Source: SZAS-103 sp038234715 (lineage in GTDB: Bacteria > Pseudomonadota > Gammaproteobacteria > Xanthomonadales > Xanthomonadaceae). Taken from it: a stretch of 64,000 nt of DNA. The stretch's first letter is position 1; each line of letters starts with the position of its first letter. Below the pieces are notes generated by a model, which saw only the letters and a program-made list of their open reading frames with translations, was not told where the DNA came from and made no database searches. Shown piece by piece: positions 63,584 to 64,000 of this stretch. The translations under genes were made by a program, and so were the position numbers. Where the stretch lies: the NCBI GenBank assembly GCA_038234715.1, contig JBBQTD010000008.1:1-64000 (forward strand). Direction: 5' to 3'.

Positions 63584-63987
63584 ACCTGATTACGGTGCCG
63601 ATGTCGTACGGCGAACTGCTGGACAAGATCGCGATCCTGCAGATCAAGTCCGAGCGCATGGTCGATCCGGCCAAGCTAGCCAACGTGCGCCACGAACTCG
63701 ACACCCTGCTGCAGGCATGGATGGCCCATCCCGCCGCAGGCCATGACCTGGTTGCGCTGCGCGAGCGGCTCAAGGCCGTCAATGAGCGGCTATGGGTCAT
63801 CGAGGACGCCATTCGCGGCTGCGAATATGCGCAGGATTTCGGCGCGGAATTCGTGCGGCTTGCGCGCGCTGTGTATATCGAGAACGACGAACGCGCGCGC
63901 GTCAAACGCGAGATCAATATCGCGCTGGGTTCGGACGTGGTCGAGGAAAAATCGTATCAGGACTACGGCGCGAAGCCGCCAGCCTGA
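63580..63987 (+). CDS. DUF6165 family protein
   Basis: 135 residues, translationally coupled to the acyltransferase gene. It has the N-terminal MSYGELLDKIAILQIKSERM with a long helical, charged remainder, as in DUF6165. No enzymatic motif. Such small proteins occur near polysaccharide and glycosyltransferase genes, so a surface-glycan locus may continue beyond the window edge. Confidence 0.8.
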   Translation: MNLITVPMSYGELLDKIAILQIKSERMVDPAKLANVRHELDTLLQAWMAHPAAGHDLVALRERLKAVNERLWVIEDAIRGCEYAQDFGAEFVRLARAVYIENDERARVKREINIALGSDVVEEKSYQDYGAKPPA

Positions 63988-64000
63988 TCGGCAACGCAGC

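Overview
This window reads as a chromosomal segment of a GC-rich gammaproteobacterium. YaeQ, a TesA/YbbA/YbbP block, a six-gene Mla pathway, HtpG, a CsdA-type helicase and MdtB/AcrB-type RND pumps with ATGA-coupled adaptors point to the Xanthomonadales (Lysobacterales), perhaps Rhodanobacteraceae. That placement is inferred from gene content only. I found no phage, insertion sequence, integrase or CRISPR array. There is one tRNA, tRNA-Ser(CGA).

Layout. 1-5.0 kb: a partial DUF11-repeat surface protein is divergent from a secreted Sel1/coiled-coil/caspase protein, followed by a DUF4337 membrane protein and a broken DUF1579 gene. 5.3-6.8 kb: a cysteine synthase fused to a glutaredoxin domain. 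6.8-10.5 kb: a gene graveyard with an RND pump C-terminal fossil, a degenerate 21-bp tandem array, a truncated and frameshifted ABC-2/M1 aminopeptidase fusion, and an alpha/beta hydrolase whose last part appears inverted. 10.5-16 kb: yaeQ, a PAP2 phosphatase, a phospholipase D/lipid kinase/metallophosphoesterase operon, and tesA. 16-21.4 kb: a YbbA/YbbP-like ABC transporter and a two-GAF histidine kinase. 21.4-28.3 kb: an amidase, a regular 21-bp dyad-repeat array, a GFA protein, an HU-like protein, a sedolisin protease and a histidine-kinase pseudogene.

28.4-36.2 kb is a co-oriented run: an arginase-fold UPF0489-like protein, a FemAB/GNAT-like acyltransferase, a fatty-acid desaturase, then mlaF-E-D-C-B-A. 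It suggests lipid modification followed by lipid trafficking between the membranes. 36.3-45.5 kb holds two complete adaptor/RND pump pairs separated by a small PepSY protein. 45.8-55.8 kb holds htpG, a hypothetical secreted protein, a PQQ-type beta-propeller with a secreted partner, a DUF1345 protein, a DUF4142 lipoprotein and a DEAD-box helicase. 56.1-57.1 kb is a secreted Cys/Trp-repeat protein. 57.2-61.4 kb is a four-gene tripartite ABC efflux operon. The window ends with tRNA-Ser, an acyltransferase-3 and a DUF6165 protein.

The most unusual signals are the two 21-bp tandem arrays. In the better one the bases differ between units but inverted-repeat arms persist. Next are the lipid-chemistry genes upstream of mla, and the caspase and cysteine synthase-glutaredoxin architectures. 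Much of the rest is ordinary housekeeping and efflux functions.
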